From the NCBI GenBank assembly GCA_003342895.1, contig PTFA01000195.1, forward strand, positions 1,426,001 to 1,490,000: DNA of 64,000 bases. Direction: 5' to 3'. Shown here piece after piece: positions 47,601-60,610 of this stretch. The notes beneath the pieces were generated by a model that made no database searches, was not told the origin of the DNA, and saw nothing but the letters and a program-made list of their open reading frames with translations. This DNA comes from Casuarius casuarius. Lineage: Eukaryota > Chordata > Aves > Casuariiformes > Casuariidae. Position numbers and translations under genes: made by a program. Position 1 is the first letter of the stretch, and each line of letters opens with the position of its first letter.

Positions 47601-50395
47601 CTAAACACCTTCCTGTGGATCTGTGCTATTCTTCCCCTCCTGCTTATCAGCTTAATTTCTTCTGCTGTGGCATGGAGTGTTTAATAGCAAAATCCAGCAG
47701 TCAAATTCTTCTGTTTCTTAATTATCTCTGCCCTGTCAGCTATATCACTGAAAACAAGTTACCATTAGACAATTCAGATACCAATAAACACCAGGTTGTG
47801 ATAATATAAAGTTCTGTATTACTGTCATTACAGAAAAAGCTGTTTCTGGGAGGCTTAAAAAAATTAAATAAGCCCAGCACTTCTAAATGGCCGAAAACCT
47901 AAAGATATCTTAATTATTCTTCAATATCTTAATCATTCTGTAGAATCATGATCTTGTATAATGGCCATTTTAAATGAAAGGTTTGCTGCTCTGCACAGTT
48001 GCCACTTCCTTCTAATTGTGAATTAAAGCATAATTTAGCATGGCTCTATGCCAGCATGACTAGAAAAATTTACAGACACTAACTCTGGCAGAATAAGGGG
48101 GGAAAAAAAGCAGCTTGATTTCTTTAAGTAATAGAAAATCACTCACCAAGTTGTACTTTAAAACAAAACACTACAGCTTTAAGTTGACAAACTGATTTGA
48201 ATTAAACTACACAAAAAAGTGCTTGCACTGTAAATCTTACAGGGCAAAAGTGATGGTAGGTTATCATTCTGTTTATTAGCATGCACTTTGGAGAGTTCAG
48301 GGCAAGTATGGATATGCATTCTTTCCATTTTATGCCGCACATTACTGAAAACACATTCTCCATAAATAATTCATAAATACATTGTCTGAAATTTCAGATT
48401 CCAAAAATACAACATGGTTTTCAACTTTATGGTTGCTTGGTCTTCAGAACAGAAATAGACAATTGGATGGATGGACTTGGCAACCCTGATAAGAACCCAT
48501 CAGTCAGAATTACACTCCGGAGGTAAATGCAAACATCTTCTAGCTCCTGATCCATGAAACAGCAAGGCCGCAATGATGGCCCCTGTCCTTATGTGAGCAG
48601 TCCCTTGGCAAGGAACAGGGAGAAAAAGAGAAAAGGCTGAAGTAACCATGTAGTGAGAAGAAAGTGCTCAGTTGGAGGCTTGACTTTAAAAAGAACTTTT
48701 ATTACAAAAACCAATGCCTTGGTCCTCTCTGTTCATGAGCCAGATGTATAGCAGGAGAGTCAGGAAAGAAAAGGAAGCTTTACAGGATGGTGTGATAGGG
48801 AGCTAATGGGGCTGAAACTGCCTAGAAATCCAGAGGAACTTAAATTTCAAGTATAGTAATAGCCAAAATAGAGAGAATGAGCATATTTTGCCTAGTAAAA
48901 AGCCCATTTGCTGGCCAGACTGTGCACCACAAACTTGAGTGCTGCTTGTTGCTCTCAGCTTTTAATTGGTATAACTTTGTTAATGCTAAAGGCATAGTAA
49001 TTTTGCAACAGCAAATAATGGAATAGCATTCTTTTCTGCCACTTACACTGGCATAAGAGAAGTGAACACAGGATCTTGCAGATCATCTAGAAAAGCCTAA
49101 TTTCTGCAAGGAGCAGAGTGACCACAACTCACAGTGAAGAAGCTGAAGTGTGCTGTAGAGGACAGAGTGCTCGAGTTTTACATGCCTTGCAATTCTGGAT
49201 CTTGCTGACGTTATACGTGTAATTTATGCTCAGTGGCTTCTTTTTCCTTCCTAATGTACTCAGAAGCCTCACATCAGAGAGCAGCTGCTTTTCAGCCAGC
49301 TTTGTGTTCACTTGCTCTGCTCTAGTCACAGTCCAGTGAGAGACGCACAAGCAGTTTCAGGTACTTTAATGAAATCCTTGGTGCCTAGTCCTAACAAAAC
49401 AGGAACCCAGAATCTTCCTATATGCTAGCTCTTTATTTGAACTCCTTTACTCAATTTTGCCTGAAAGCAACATTGCAACCGGGCTAGAATAGCTGGCATC
49501 CTGATGTATTGATTGCTTCGGCTCAGACCATATGTGAAGAAACAAAAGCTGCCATAGAAATTGCATGCCATTACCCAACTACTGTTAACCTCCCTGCTTC
49601 GCACTCAGTTGAGGAAGGGTCGGGACTAACCGCCATTCCATTCAGTTCCAGGTGTTCTGAACTCTCCAGGGTAATCTTTAAATCAGCTGAGGTTTCATAC
49701 ATCAAAGATGAGGATACATAATTCAAGAGAAGTCACTGAGAGAAAACAGTAGGTGTAAAAAAAATACAGTGTGTTGGTGGTGCCTGGTTTAGCATGTCAA
49801 AGAGGGGCGACAGCTAGCGAGGAGCTGCACGCAGGCGGCCCAGGAACATGCTGCGTGGCAGCGCAGGTAGTGTCATTGTAAGCTTCATAGGGAAACAGGC
49901 ACTGAATAGGCTTGACACTGTGCAAGTACTAAGCTAGAAGGCACCCTACAGAAAAAGCCAGCAGTAAAGCATGGAGTACAAGGCACTCAGGCCTCGTGTC
50001 CCTTGGCTATAGCCAGCGCATGCTAACAACCTCTTTCAAAAACTTTACGCAGGTGGTAGGTGTCCCACTGAGATAAATTACCTACTTTTGGTTGCTGAAC
50101 AGATGGGTAGGGAAGTGAAATTTTAGTTTCTTCATTCCCAGCAGTAACTAGCAAAGATGATCTCAGGCTCTGCAGGATTACTTTTCGATAACCATATACC
50201 TGCGGACAGTCTGTGTTTCTGTCAGAAACTACACAGTGTCATTGATACACTACGGAAAAAAAAGGCAGGGCACTTAATGGCCCAGGAGACTGGCGCTAAG
50301 TCTCTCACTGTCATATTCTGCTGAATATATGCTAGGCTGAGAAAGGCCGGAAAGTGAACGAAGCTGCTGATCAATGGCGTATGTGATATGAGGTG
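44661..50395. other. Intronic sequence, largely unassigned
   Basis: One ambiguous base (N) at 44949. An imperfect palindrome lies at 47325-47445. The 46460-46500 stretch GAGGCCCTGATTCTGCTG resembles the start of a common amniote repeat but is too short. No exon recognised. Confidence 0.45.
47325..47445. repeat. Imperfect palindromic repeat fragment
   Basis: CTTGACCCCATGGAAACCAG and TGG, AAGTCCTG, then CCACTGGCTCGGTGGC and ATTGGGCTTC form a broken inverted repeat with an exact CCAGTGG/CCACTGG core. It recalls the 'ccccattgaagtcaatgg' palindromes common in sauropsid repeats. Confidence 0.35.
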
Positions 50396-50795
50396 GCGAC
50401 ACACAAGACGGTTGTGCTGCCATTCAGAGGGACTGTGACAGGCTGGAGAAATGCAGATCTTATCAATGTATATAAATACCTGATGAGGGAGAATAAAAAC
50501 AACAGAGCCAGACTCTTCTCAGTGGTGCCCAGTGAAAGGACAAGAGGCAGTAGGCACAAACTGAAATACGAGAAATTCTATGTACACAATTTTTACTGTA
50601 AGGATGGTCAAACACTGGAAAAGATTGCCCAGAGAGGTGGTGGAGTCTCCATCTCTGGAGATAATCAAAACTGTGACTGGACATGGTGCCGAGCAACCTG
50701 CTCTAGTTGACCCTGCTTTAAGCAGGGGGTGTTGGGCTAGATGATCTCCAGAGGTGCCTTCCAACCTCAACCATTCTGTGACTCTGAATCTGTAG
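50396..50795 (+). mobile_element. Avian CR1 LINE, 5'-truncated, sense, with 3' terminal repeats
   Basis: GGTTGTGCTGCCATTCAGAGG starts a recognisable CR1 3' portion. It continues with AGTGGTGCCCAGTGAAAGGA, GACTGGACATGGTGCCGAGC, GTTGGGCTAGATGATCTCC and CCTTCCAACCTCAACCATTC, and ends in ATTCTGTGACTCTGAATCTG, a decayed copy of the CR1 octamer tail. A piece after CTGGAGAAATG appears deleted or replaced. It is the best-preserved repeat in the window and the strongest sign that the host is a bird. Confidence 0.9.
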
Positions 50796-51154
50796 TAGGG
50801 TGTTTTTCTTCACAGACGCACTAAACCTCACTGACAGTGTACGACAAAAGGCCAAAGACCGACTAGCAAGGACTGAATTGCGACTTAACCGTACAGAGCA
50901 TGTATGGTGCAACCACTGAAGCTTAAACTGCCAATGTCCGCAAAACAGGAAGCTCCATTAACCAATCCAAAACATTAACCAAGGGCTACTTTTGCCCAGA
51001 AGGGTTTGGACCTCAGTAAAAGCAAACTCGACACACAAGAAATGCGATGATACATTTAAACAAGCCTTTCCCGTCCCTACGTATTAATACATACTTCCAC
51101 GACATCACTTGCATCTATTCATGTAAAAATACATCATAGTATAGCACACTACCC

Positions 51155-51196
51155 TATATATATATATATACACACATACATACATACACACACACA
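51155..51196. repeat. Compound (TA)n(CA)n/(CATA)n microsatellite
   Basis: TA units pass into ACAC, ACATACATACATAC and (AC)n within 42 bp. Confidence 0.9.
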
Positions 51197-51345
51197 TTTT
51201 TCAATAAGAAGATCACATCTACGTGTTAAAAAAAACTAGCAAAAATATTTTTAGTATATTCACTTAAAGTTTGCAAATATTTATCTGGCAGAAATCTCCA
51301 AATAACTTTACAGCAAGACCTGTCAAAGGAAACAGAACTCTTGCT

Positions 51346-51356
51346 AAAAAAAAAAA

Positions 51357-51388
<32 letters not shown>

Positions 51389-51396
51389 AAAAAAAA
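51346..51396. repeat. A-run with (GAAA)n microsatellite
   Basis: About 13 A, then eight to nine GAAA units, then a further A-run. Likely length-polymorphic. Confidence 0.95.
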
Positions 51397-54059
51397 CACC
51401 CTACAAAATGAATGTGACCCAGGGACTTACCCTTCTATGCAACAACACGAGTAGAGTGCATGCAGACAGTGAAGTCCGCAGGGCGTGAAATTAAAATTTT
51501 CACACAGATACAATGAAGTAATGATACAATGTTACAACCTTGGCACAAAAATCTTCTGGTTTGAGTAAAGTCAATGTCATGTGATGTTACGGTTTGTGCA
51601 CTGGTAGAAATGGTCTGCTGCTAAAAAGTTCATAACAAAACAGGAGTGAAAGCAAGAGAATTGTACAGATAATTACAATAGGCCTATACATTCTAGTGAT
51701 CTACACATTTCCTAAGCAGCTCATCACAGTAGTATCTAGTTGTCACTGCAGGCTGCGTTAAGAAAGCACACTTTTCTCTCATGCCTAGAAATCTAAGAGC
51801 TAAGATGCCACTGGGAGATAGGAGAAAGAAAACTGAAAGGGATTTGAATTTGGCAGGGAAGGGGAAGGGAGATATGGATATATGGATAAGAATAGGGATG
51901 CAGGGAGCAACTACACAGAGTTGACAAAAGCTGGAGGAGCAGCAGCTGGAGCACTCTTAAAGACCTTGCAGGAATTGCTTCCCGTGTTACAGTAAGAGGG
52001 GAAAGAAGAGCGGGAACAACGTAGGTTCCTCAAAAAGGACAAGGTCATTGGAACAAAAGTGGTACTTCAATGTTTCCCAGCAGATCCATGGGCAGGGGCA
52101 CAGGTGCAGTTATGACAATTTGCCGCACCAGACTTGAGACTTGCAAAGCAAGCTATAAACTGCACCCATAGTACTACAAATATATGTGCACAGTACAACG
52201 CTGTGTGAATTATCAGATGACCTTCATGAAGCAGGAAAAATTTTCTTTCCAAAAGCATGAAAAAGTCTGCAAGTTCATAAATCATAAAGCTGCTCATACA
52301 TTATGACGTTTCACAGCTATCTGATAGATTGACAGATGTGCATGCATTCTACAAAATATATTTATAGGTCAGAACTATGGGAAATAAAATCTGAATTCAG
52401 TACCACTGCACATCTCAAAGCACAATTTCATGGTCACAGGTACAGGAGTTATACATGCAAGTACTGGTGGCAATGCAAGTTGTGTGCAACTCACCCTTCT
52501 AGGACTGTAACAGAAAGTCAGTCTAACAGTGCAAAGGTCATTTCTGACATGGCATGTTTCTCACCCTACTGATCCAAGACGATACACACAGAGACACATA
52601 CAGCCAAATGTGACTTAATAAAACCTTCAAGTCTTCAGCTTATTAATTCTTTTAAATTTTTTTCATTTCATTCCAGTGATTTCATTAGGTTAGACTTCTT
52701 CATCTTTATTAAAAAATAATCAGAACTGAAATGTTTCAATAAACCCAATTTCTGTTTTAAGTAGTAAAAGATGATTCAATGCAGATGAAGCAAAAATGAA
52801 AGTTAAAAGTACAATGGCATTAGAAGCTTTGAGAATCTCCTTTAAAAGATTTTTAAATACATAAATTATATATTATTACTGCAGAATGTCTTTGTTTTTA
52901 CAGAAAAAGAATTTAAAAAATAACATTTTTCCACTATGTTCTTCAGATGTATATATCGAAATAAAATCGTTTAAAATTTACAGATAGAAAGAACCAAAGG
53001 AGAAAACCAACACTTAAAGTATCACTATTAAAGCAGGAAGAGATAACTTTGTATAGTGCAGAAAACAAAGAAATAGTATTACTTTCAGTAAACGGCTTAA
53101 TTTTCCACTGTGTTTTCAAATGAACCCCACCCCATACATTAAAACTAAAAGAAATATTTTTTTCTTGCAGAGGGGCATAAATGAAATACTAACTTATAAA
53201 CTTAACAACCGATCAAAACTATTATACACGACCCTAAATTACCTAGGAGCTGGAAGTAAATTGCATTGATAAATTTAAGCACTAAATTAAAACAATATTT
53301 ACAATTTATTAAATTGTGTGATATCTGGAATGAAAAAAATAAACAGATCCTGTTTTCTTTTAAGATTATCTAAATGCTGGGGAGATAACTTTAATTCTCC
53401 AGTCACAGCCTGTCACAAAGGCAAACTTACTATTTGAAAAAAGGAACGTCTGATTTAGGAAGAGGAAACAAGTCACACATTACAGTAGAAATTGGTGCAT
53501 TCAGCTTAAGCAAGGAATAACAGGTTGACAACAGCAATCCTCTTGCTACAGTATAGGGGGGGAACGAGGGATTACCCCATCAGTTCTTAGTTTCCTTCAA
53601 ATCTGTACCAGGAAACTAGAAGATATGTTACACAAGTCAAGGTTCATCCAAAAATGTATTAAACAATTCGGTATTCTTTACCGTGAAATGCTGCCATGAA
53701 TTTCCCTAGCCAAATGTGGAAAGATACGTCAGTTATTTCATTACCCTACCCATGGAGCATCAGGGCCCATCTCTTATTATGTCCTATTCTAATTCCACTT
53801 ATGTCAGTGAACTAATTCCAGATAGGCAACCTTATAAGATTGAGACTTAAGCCCAGATACTGGGTTTTTCCATAACAGAAATGTCTTAACAAGGATATTA
53901 AGAGATGAACATATAGTTATTAAAATATCTTTATTAGAAGCCATAGATTATGGATGAATTAAAGAAGCTAAAAAAGCTGGAGAAAACCACTAGCACAGAA
54001 TCTTGGAGTATGTGGAGTTAACCACAGTAAGTCAGGACATGGGCTAACTGGATTTCTGG

Positions 54060-54270
54060 TCTGTCTCTAAATGTTGTACGCTTTGAATGGGCCATCTCAC
54101 AATCCTGTTGGAGGCCCACTGTTTTTTTTCCAGTAGATGACACAGTGAAGAATTGTTTCCTATTCCTTCTCCCCGTGTCATTTTTGATCTTATAAACTTT
54201 TAAGGTATCCTCACCTTAGTCTTCTCTTTTCCAGTCTGAAGAGTCCTAGTCTATCTACAAAAGCCCTCCA
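54060..54270 (-). mobile_element. Ancient CR1-type LINE fragment, antisense
   Basis: CCTATTCCTTCTCCCCGTG, GATCTTATAAACTTTTAAGG, TATCCTCACCTTAGTCTTC and TCTTTTCCAGTCTGAAGAG, then TCCTAGTC, match the antisense CR1 order (tttctccacacc, gattttatagacctctatc, cccccttagtcgtctcttttccaagctgaa). Confidence 0.6.
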
Positions 54271-54479
54271 ACATCTGAGCAGTGCAATGGATTGTTCACC
54301 TGTTACAACCGAACATGTGTAACAACAAACATTAGGTACTTAGGTTTAACATCCCTGTGGAGCAAAAATTCACTACAGAAGTCTTTCATTTCAGAGGGGA
54401 AAATGACATAAATATGAGGAAGTTTGTTAAAAAAAATTAAAAGGGGCAGTCAAAAGGGTAAAAATGTCTGCAAATGGTA

Positions 54480-55985
54480 CACATTTGTTTAATGGTATCA
54501 TACTAGGGCCCAAAGACAGACACACAACCTATGAAGAAAGACTTCAGAAAGATGAAATCCAGTCAGACTAGTTAAGTGGAACACTAAAGGAGACGATTAT
54601 GTCCAGTCAGGTCCAAATAAGGAAAATAGCAAAGAATAAACCCTGACAGATTAAAAAAAGAACACACAATAAAGCCCAGCCAAGGAAAATTACAGGTTAT
54701 CTTGCTGAATGCATAAGGTCTAATAACAACTCCTGCTTTAAATACATCAAAAATATGAAGCCTGTCTGAGCATCTGTTAAAGCCAGGAGGAGATAAAGTT
54801 AGAAAGGAGCACCTAAGGATGATAAGGCCACAGCAGAAAAGGTCAGTGAATTATATGAACACACATTCACCATGCAGGAACCTGCGAAATTTCTGATGTC
54901 ACTGAGGACATGGTGGAAGACGTGTCTCAAGTTGAAGTGTCGTATAAATACATTACAGAACAAATCAATAGAATGAACAATAATAAAGTGCTGGGATCAG
55001 ATGGTACTCACCAAGTTCAAGGGAGCTCAGGTATGAAATAGCTGAACTATGAACTGTGGTGCGTAACTAATTGCCTAAAACTGCCTCAGTTCTGGGGCAC
55101 TGAAAATTGGCAAATACAAGTTTTTTATAAAGGGATCTGGAGTGATGCAGGAAACTACAAATGAAAAAGTCTGACATTTAGAACAAGCAGATTGATAGAA
55201 ATTATAACACAGAATAGAATTCATAAAACAGATAAGCTTGATGTATTGGAAAAGAGTCAATATAAAGTCGTAATTAATCAGAGAACTCTAGTAGATTTGT
55301 AGCATTATTATGCATCTAAAAAAGGAAAATAAAGTTAGTATCATCTATCTCATGTTCCAAAAGCTTTTCAAAAATCTGTCACTAAAGACTCAAAGTTGCC
55401 ACAAACTAAGGAGGAAAACCCGCTCATGGATAGGTAACTGGTTAAAAGGCAGTAAAGTGATAATATTAAAATTGTTCTGCTTTAAAATGGCACGGGAGGT
55501 CACTAGTGGAGCCTCACAGAAATCCATTAGGGCCTGAACTCTTTAATGCATTCATAAATGGTTTAGAAAAAGGACAAATAATGAGGTGACATCCACTGAT
55601 GATACTATGTTATTCATAGTGGTAAAAACAAGAGCTGGAAGTTTTTATTGAGGCAGAGAAGAATTAGGATACCACAAAGGGAAAAAAGGTACATTAAAAT
55701 TCTAAATTCCAGGAGTTTGGAATGGGGCAAATCTAACAGTAAAAAGTGCTGGTTAGTGTCCTTAAGTGATAGAGAGGGAAGAATTTCTTTTGTAATTTGG
55801 GAACTCATCAGCTGGAAATAACTGAGAAGACAGATCTGATACTGAGACCATCTCTGGACACACACTGTGTTTGACCAGTAGAGATGGGAAATTACTGGTG
55901 CAAGGTCCTGCTCAGACCTCATAAATATTACTGTATCCTGGTCACCTATGCTCAAGTTATGGGGTTTCACCACTTTATGTCACCT
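54480..55985 (+). mobile_element. Ancient CR1 LINE with reverse-transcriptase fossil, sense, ~1.5 kb
   Basis: Decayed RT motifs appear in the right order. AATAAAGTGCTGGGATCAGA with TGG gives 'NK.LG.DG' (about 54980). TTCCAAAAGCTTTTCAAAAA gives '.SKAF.K' (about 55355). GGATAGGTAACTGGTTAAAA gives 'WI.NWL' (about 55428). CCTCACAGAAATCCATTAGG with GCC gives the 'GVPQGSVLGP'-type region (about 55512). GCATTCATAAATGGTTTAG gives 'FIN.LE', followed by the 'DDT' box near 55597. The tail has CTCAGACCTCATAAATATTA as in 'ggcctcatctggagtattg'. Many stops and frameshifts make it inactive. Confidence 0.75.
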
Positions 55986-58900
55986 TTGAAAAGGATTCCT
56001 CAAAGCAGCGACAATTCTCATCCCTCTTTCCAGATTTGCATCATCACTATTTTTATTAAATGCCTTATCATGTTATAAGCTCACATTCCACCGACGAAGA
56101 TGCTGTATGTTCACCTGTACGCTCCCTTTCCCAGAGCGTTAAGTACCTAAGCCCTTTGATTTATAACACAAGTATTAACATTGTATTAATAATCAACCCA
56201 CTGACCATGCAGCACATAGGTTAACCCTGCATTTGCCTCCAATCTATAAGCAAAACATGAAAGACAAACAACTTATTTTTAGTTCCATATATTCAGCTAC
56301 AAGAGGGATAAGATGTCAGTGCCCGTTACTCTGGGCTCGTTTTACAGTCCACAAGGAGACAGGTATCACCCAAAGGTGATTTAGCTCATCCTAAAATAGG
56401 CCATCAACCATAAAAGGAGCTGAGGGTAACTAGCTCAGATGTCTTAAGTTAAGCAAGATGAATTCCACCCTAACTACACTAGCATCACAGTTAATCATGT
56501 TTATTACATGGACCAACCAAGCATGGAGATTCACCGTGCCAGGGTCCTGTCCTGCAGAGTTTACAGCCTAAACAGTCAAGGCAGGCAAAGGACAGAGAAA
56601 AAGAAGAATATATAGACAGATTAAGCAGCCTGGTGGAAGTATGACGGTGCCACATTTTGGGAGAGGAGAGCAAAGAAAGGGCAAGAGGGCAAAGAAAAGG
56701 GAGTGTGGAGTGAAAGTGGCTTTGCAAAGAGGTGAGGCAAAAAAACAGGATTGGGGCAAACAGCTAATGAATTCAGAGGGGTGAATGGTCAGACAAAACT
56801 GTCTGAATCGGCTATCGGCCTGCAGCTGCTCCTGCTGCCTAGACACTCTTGCTGATCTGCTGCAGTTTTCTCCAGGGTCGCATGGGAAAAGAAGGGACCT
56901 ACCATCTCAGCCCTGGCGTTCAGGATGGTTTACTGTCCTCATGCGAGCTTCAGTTATTTCAGGTTACAAGAACAAAGCAAAACAATTTGTTAGGACATCT
57001 GCAATCTCTCCTACCACCTAAATACTCTGCCAAAGATACTGCTGCATCTGAACAAGGCATTACAAAAATGGCTGCTTAAAGAAAGATGTGATTATTCTGT
57101 ATATGCTATTATTCAATTCTATCATGCCCCCTTCTCTCTCATGGGGAAGGAACAGAGAAGTGACTAAAGTGCTGTGAAGAGAACCATGCACAATTCTTCA
57201 AAGAATCATGAAGAGAGGAACCAAGAGTGGTCCTAATTTGTCAAGTTCTATAGAAACTTCCATGACAGTAATTCCAGGAAAACGTTTAAAAGCTACAATG
57301 CATAGTACTCAGAGTATCAGTGGAGGAAGGAAAAAAAGCAGTTAAAACAGGTTTCTTGACAAGGCAGCAGAGCAAAGCACAGACTGAACCTGAAAACACT
57401 GAGTCTCAATTGCAAGTACAAATGGGAATCAGATCCAATGAACCAACATTCACTTAAGATTTAATATGGTATTTGAGAACCTGCAAAAACAGTGAAAAAA
57501 GTAATCAAGATTTATCAATGAAAAGGATGGTAAAAAGCAGGCTTAAAGGGTTAAGTTGGCTTCATAATGTGATTTGTACTCTATTTTCCTTCACTTATTA
57601 TTACTTTCAAACTACAATCAACTTATTGTCATACCACTGAATGATGGAAACCTTGCCAACTACTTCAAAACTGACACGTTTTCTGTTGCACTGAACATTC
57701 CCAGAAGACATTTCCCCTCATTTTAATACAAAATCCTGTCAGATCCACATAGCTGAATAAAAAAATGTGTAAAGGATATGTAGCTGTAATAGACCTCCCC
57801 CAACTAGTCAACTTTGGAATAAAAGACGATCAAAAAAGACTCAATGATCCAATGCTAGATTAATGCAAATATCTGCCTGTTTGCAAGTGTACTTTTTGAT
57901 TAAACTGGCATACATCAAGTACAATTAGAAAGGTTATTTATAACTAAGAAATACATAATTCTGCATTTTAATGAGGGTGACAATTACAGCCAACAGTTGC
58001 TAATTAACATTAATCCTCTTGCACTGCAAGTCAGAGTTTCCCAATGTGATTTTCATTGTCAGCAACGGACACACCAAAACTGTTATCACAGAGCAGCTAC
58101 TAGATTGGTTCCTTTGACACAAATAGGTGTTCCTGTTACACATAGTAAAGCAAAAGAATGTGATGATGTGTTAAGTTTCATAACCTGAAATGTAAATACA
58201 GAACGTCACTTTAAAATTTATTTGATGTCTACAACATGAAATATAATCAAGGCTTATCATTTTCAAGCCTGAACCCAATTCCAGGTTTCCCAGGAGTCAG
58301 TCTGCACAGGTGAAATCTGATTTCAACACAAGCTTGAAATCTCCTACTGTTAAATTTGGTTTTGATCCCAATCCTGGTTTCACATCTACGCTTCTTCACC
58401 CCAGAGACTTCAAAGCTTTTAGTGGTAGTAACAGAACAACGTAGATAAGGAGAAGCGTTTGCCCTTTCGGGATCAGTTTCTGAAGCAGAATTCCAGAGCA
58501 AGGACTTGAAATGAAAGTGATTACTGCAAATTGGTTTGCTACCACGACATACCCTCATTGCAAAATTTCTTACACAGTACCACGAAAAATTTAGTTCTCA
58601 AAATAAAACCTGAACTTTAAATCCTAGTCTTTCAAAATTGCTTTAATGTATTTCCATTGTCTGATTAAATATTTTTTGTAAACAAACTCCATGTCTATAA
58701 TGACAACCGTTGACCTAATTAAACACTTCCGATAGTCATGATTCTCTAAAGGAGAGATGACTTAGATTTTGCATTTATGTATTTCCAAAGGAGAAGTTAT
58801 CTCTGTTTCAGCCTCTCGGCCATTGTCTTTTTAGACACAAGCACTAGAAAACTATTTAACAGTCTCTTTTCAAACTGGTCTTTAACAGGAAGAGAGACCT

Positions 58901-59399
58901 GGTCCAAACACCATCAAGATCAGGTGCACAAAATCATAATACAGCCAGTAAATAAAGCCTCTATAAAGAGTGTCGAAGTGCTCACCATCTGGGTCAGGCA
59001 GTTGGAGTGGGATCAATGTTAGATATAAGTAAATGAGAAGGCAGAAGAGGAGAATTGTGAGCTCTAAGCAAAGAAACCTATAATGCTCCTTTTATAAAGC
59101 ACTGTAAATTTCACATTTATTTTGTAAGTATGAGATAGATGGGTTATTTCTACATACAGAGGTGCCCAACTAAAATCAAGATAAGTGATATTAATGTCCT
59201 ATGGTCAGTATTATTGAACCTCGAAAGCAATAAACTATGAGTCGATAAATATTACATTTGCAACATAGTTAACATTCTTCTACTGTCTCTGGCACTTATT
59301 ACACATTGTAACCGCAAGTCTACAATACATTATTCATATTTGGGGTGTCACTGAGTGATGGATTGCTGTAAGAGAGGCTGTCCTTTAAATAAATCAACA

Positions 59400-59590
59400 A
59401 ATAAAAATGCAAATGTTAACATTTTCAGGCACAACTTTTTCCATCTTGAATGGGGAATGAAAATTTCACATTATATCGACAGCCAGCAGAGAGAACAATT
59501 AACAACCTACACTGTGAATAAGGGAGATTAATTTGCAAACGTCTCATTTTATCACTTGCATATGGAACTATATTGGACTTTCTGTACCGC
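59400..59590. promoter_or_regulatory. Candidate conserved non-coding element
   Basis: CATCTTGAATGGGGAATGA, TTATATCGACAGCCAGCAG, AGAACAATTAACAACC and GGAGATTAATTTGCAAACG combine SOX-like (AACAAT), homeobox-like (TTAAT) and CpG-containing words in AT-rich intron. No repeat signature. Weak evidence without comparison. Confidence 0.25.
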
Positions 59591-60459
59591 TAGCTCTCTT
59601 AGGGAATTGAAAAAACTTGTGTCTCCTATCATGTTCATCACCTAACTCACCACCCCCCCTGCAAACACTTAATTCCTTTAAACATTCAAAAGTTAAGTCT
59701 GGAATGAAAGTTTTCTCCTCTTCTTCCTCCTTTTGAATATTGAATCATGTTTGAGACAAGGGGAAAAAAATCTGCTTCTTTAGAAGTGCTTGTTTGGATT
59801 CTATAGGAGAAAGAACTTCATAGCATCATCTTAAGAGCAGAACCACATATTTAAGCATCCAACACACATACCTGAAAGGCAACTACTGCGTAAGTAAGGC
59901 AAAAGCTTAAATCTCATCACTGTCATATTTCCTAAATACTCAGCATAACAGATCTACTCTACACTGTTCCAACGTGCATTATTAAGTATACAGCTCTGCA
60001 CGTTATATTTTATATCAGATAGTAATTTGCTTAAAAGTCCCTGAATAAACATTCACCTGAGATGTGCTAGGCAATTGGGTAAATAGTTCTGTTTTTAAAA
60101 TGTCCCTAAACACAAATTTAGACAATACAATCTGTTTATAAAAACTCCAACAGGCCACTGTGGTCTAACAGATAATAATACAGCTAGAATATGGTACTTA
60201 TATTGCAGGAACTTTTAAATCGCTTATTTTAATGGCTATAAGAAACTTCACTTCAAGACAGTACATTCAGCTAGCATTAACGCTGTGATTTAAAACCGCG
60301 ACAAGAAAAAAACAGGCTTAATGCCGAAATCAGACTATCACTCAATCCCTTAATTTACCTAACTGTTCTTAAATTCACTTCTTAGATGCCCAAAGTAAAA
60401 AATGCTACAGGAGAATTATCCGTTTCCATGGTGAGCAGAACAACCTATGCCTATGTCTT

Positions 60460-60610
60460 GTAAGTGCTTGATTATCTGCGGCATTATAGGACTTACTGTG
60501 CCAAACTCGACACTACAATAGTTTCTGTGCGGGGAGAGCCTCACAATTGCACCGGGGCTGTAATCAAATTAAATGGTCTTTCACAAAGGCACAATTTACA
60601 ACTTTTTTTT
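60460..60610. promoter_or_regulatory. Candidate conserved non-coding element
   Basis: GCTTGATTATCTGCGGCATT, AAACTCGACACTACAATAG, GTGCGGGGAGAGCCTCACA, ATTGCACCGGGGCTGTAATC: several CpGs, a GATTA site and a TAATC site in 150 bp of otherwise CpG-poor intron. Confidence 0.25.

Larger units (their letters stand above)
50796..54059. other. Intronic sequence with microsatellites
   Basis: Apart from the two microsatellites at 51.15-51.4 kb, no exon or repeat family was recognised. Confidence 0.5.

Noticed and set aside
50393..50710. 105-codon open frame
   Set aside because: Lies inside the CR1 3' portion and is not a host gene.
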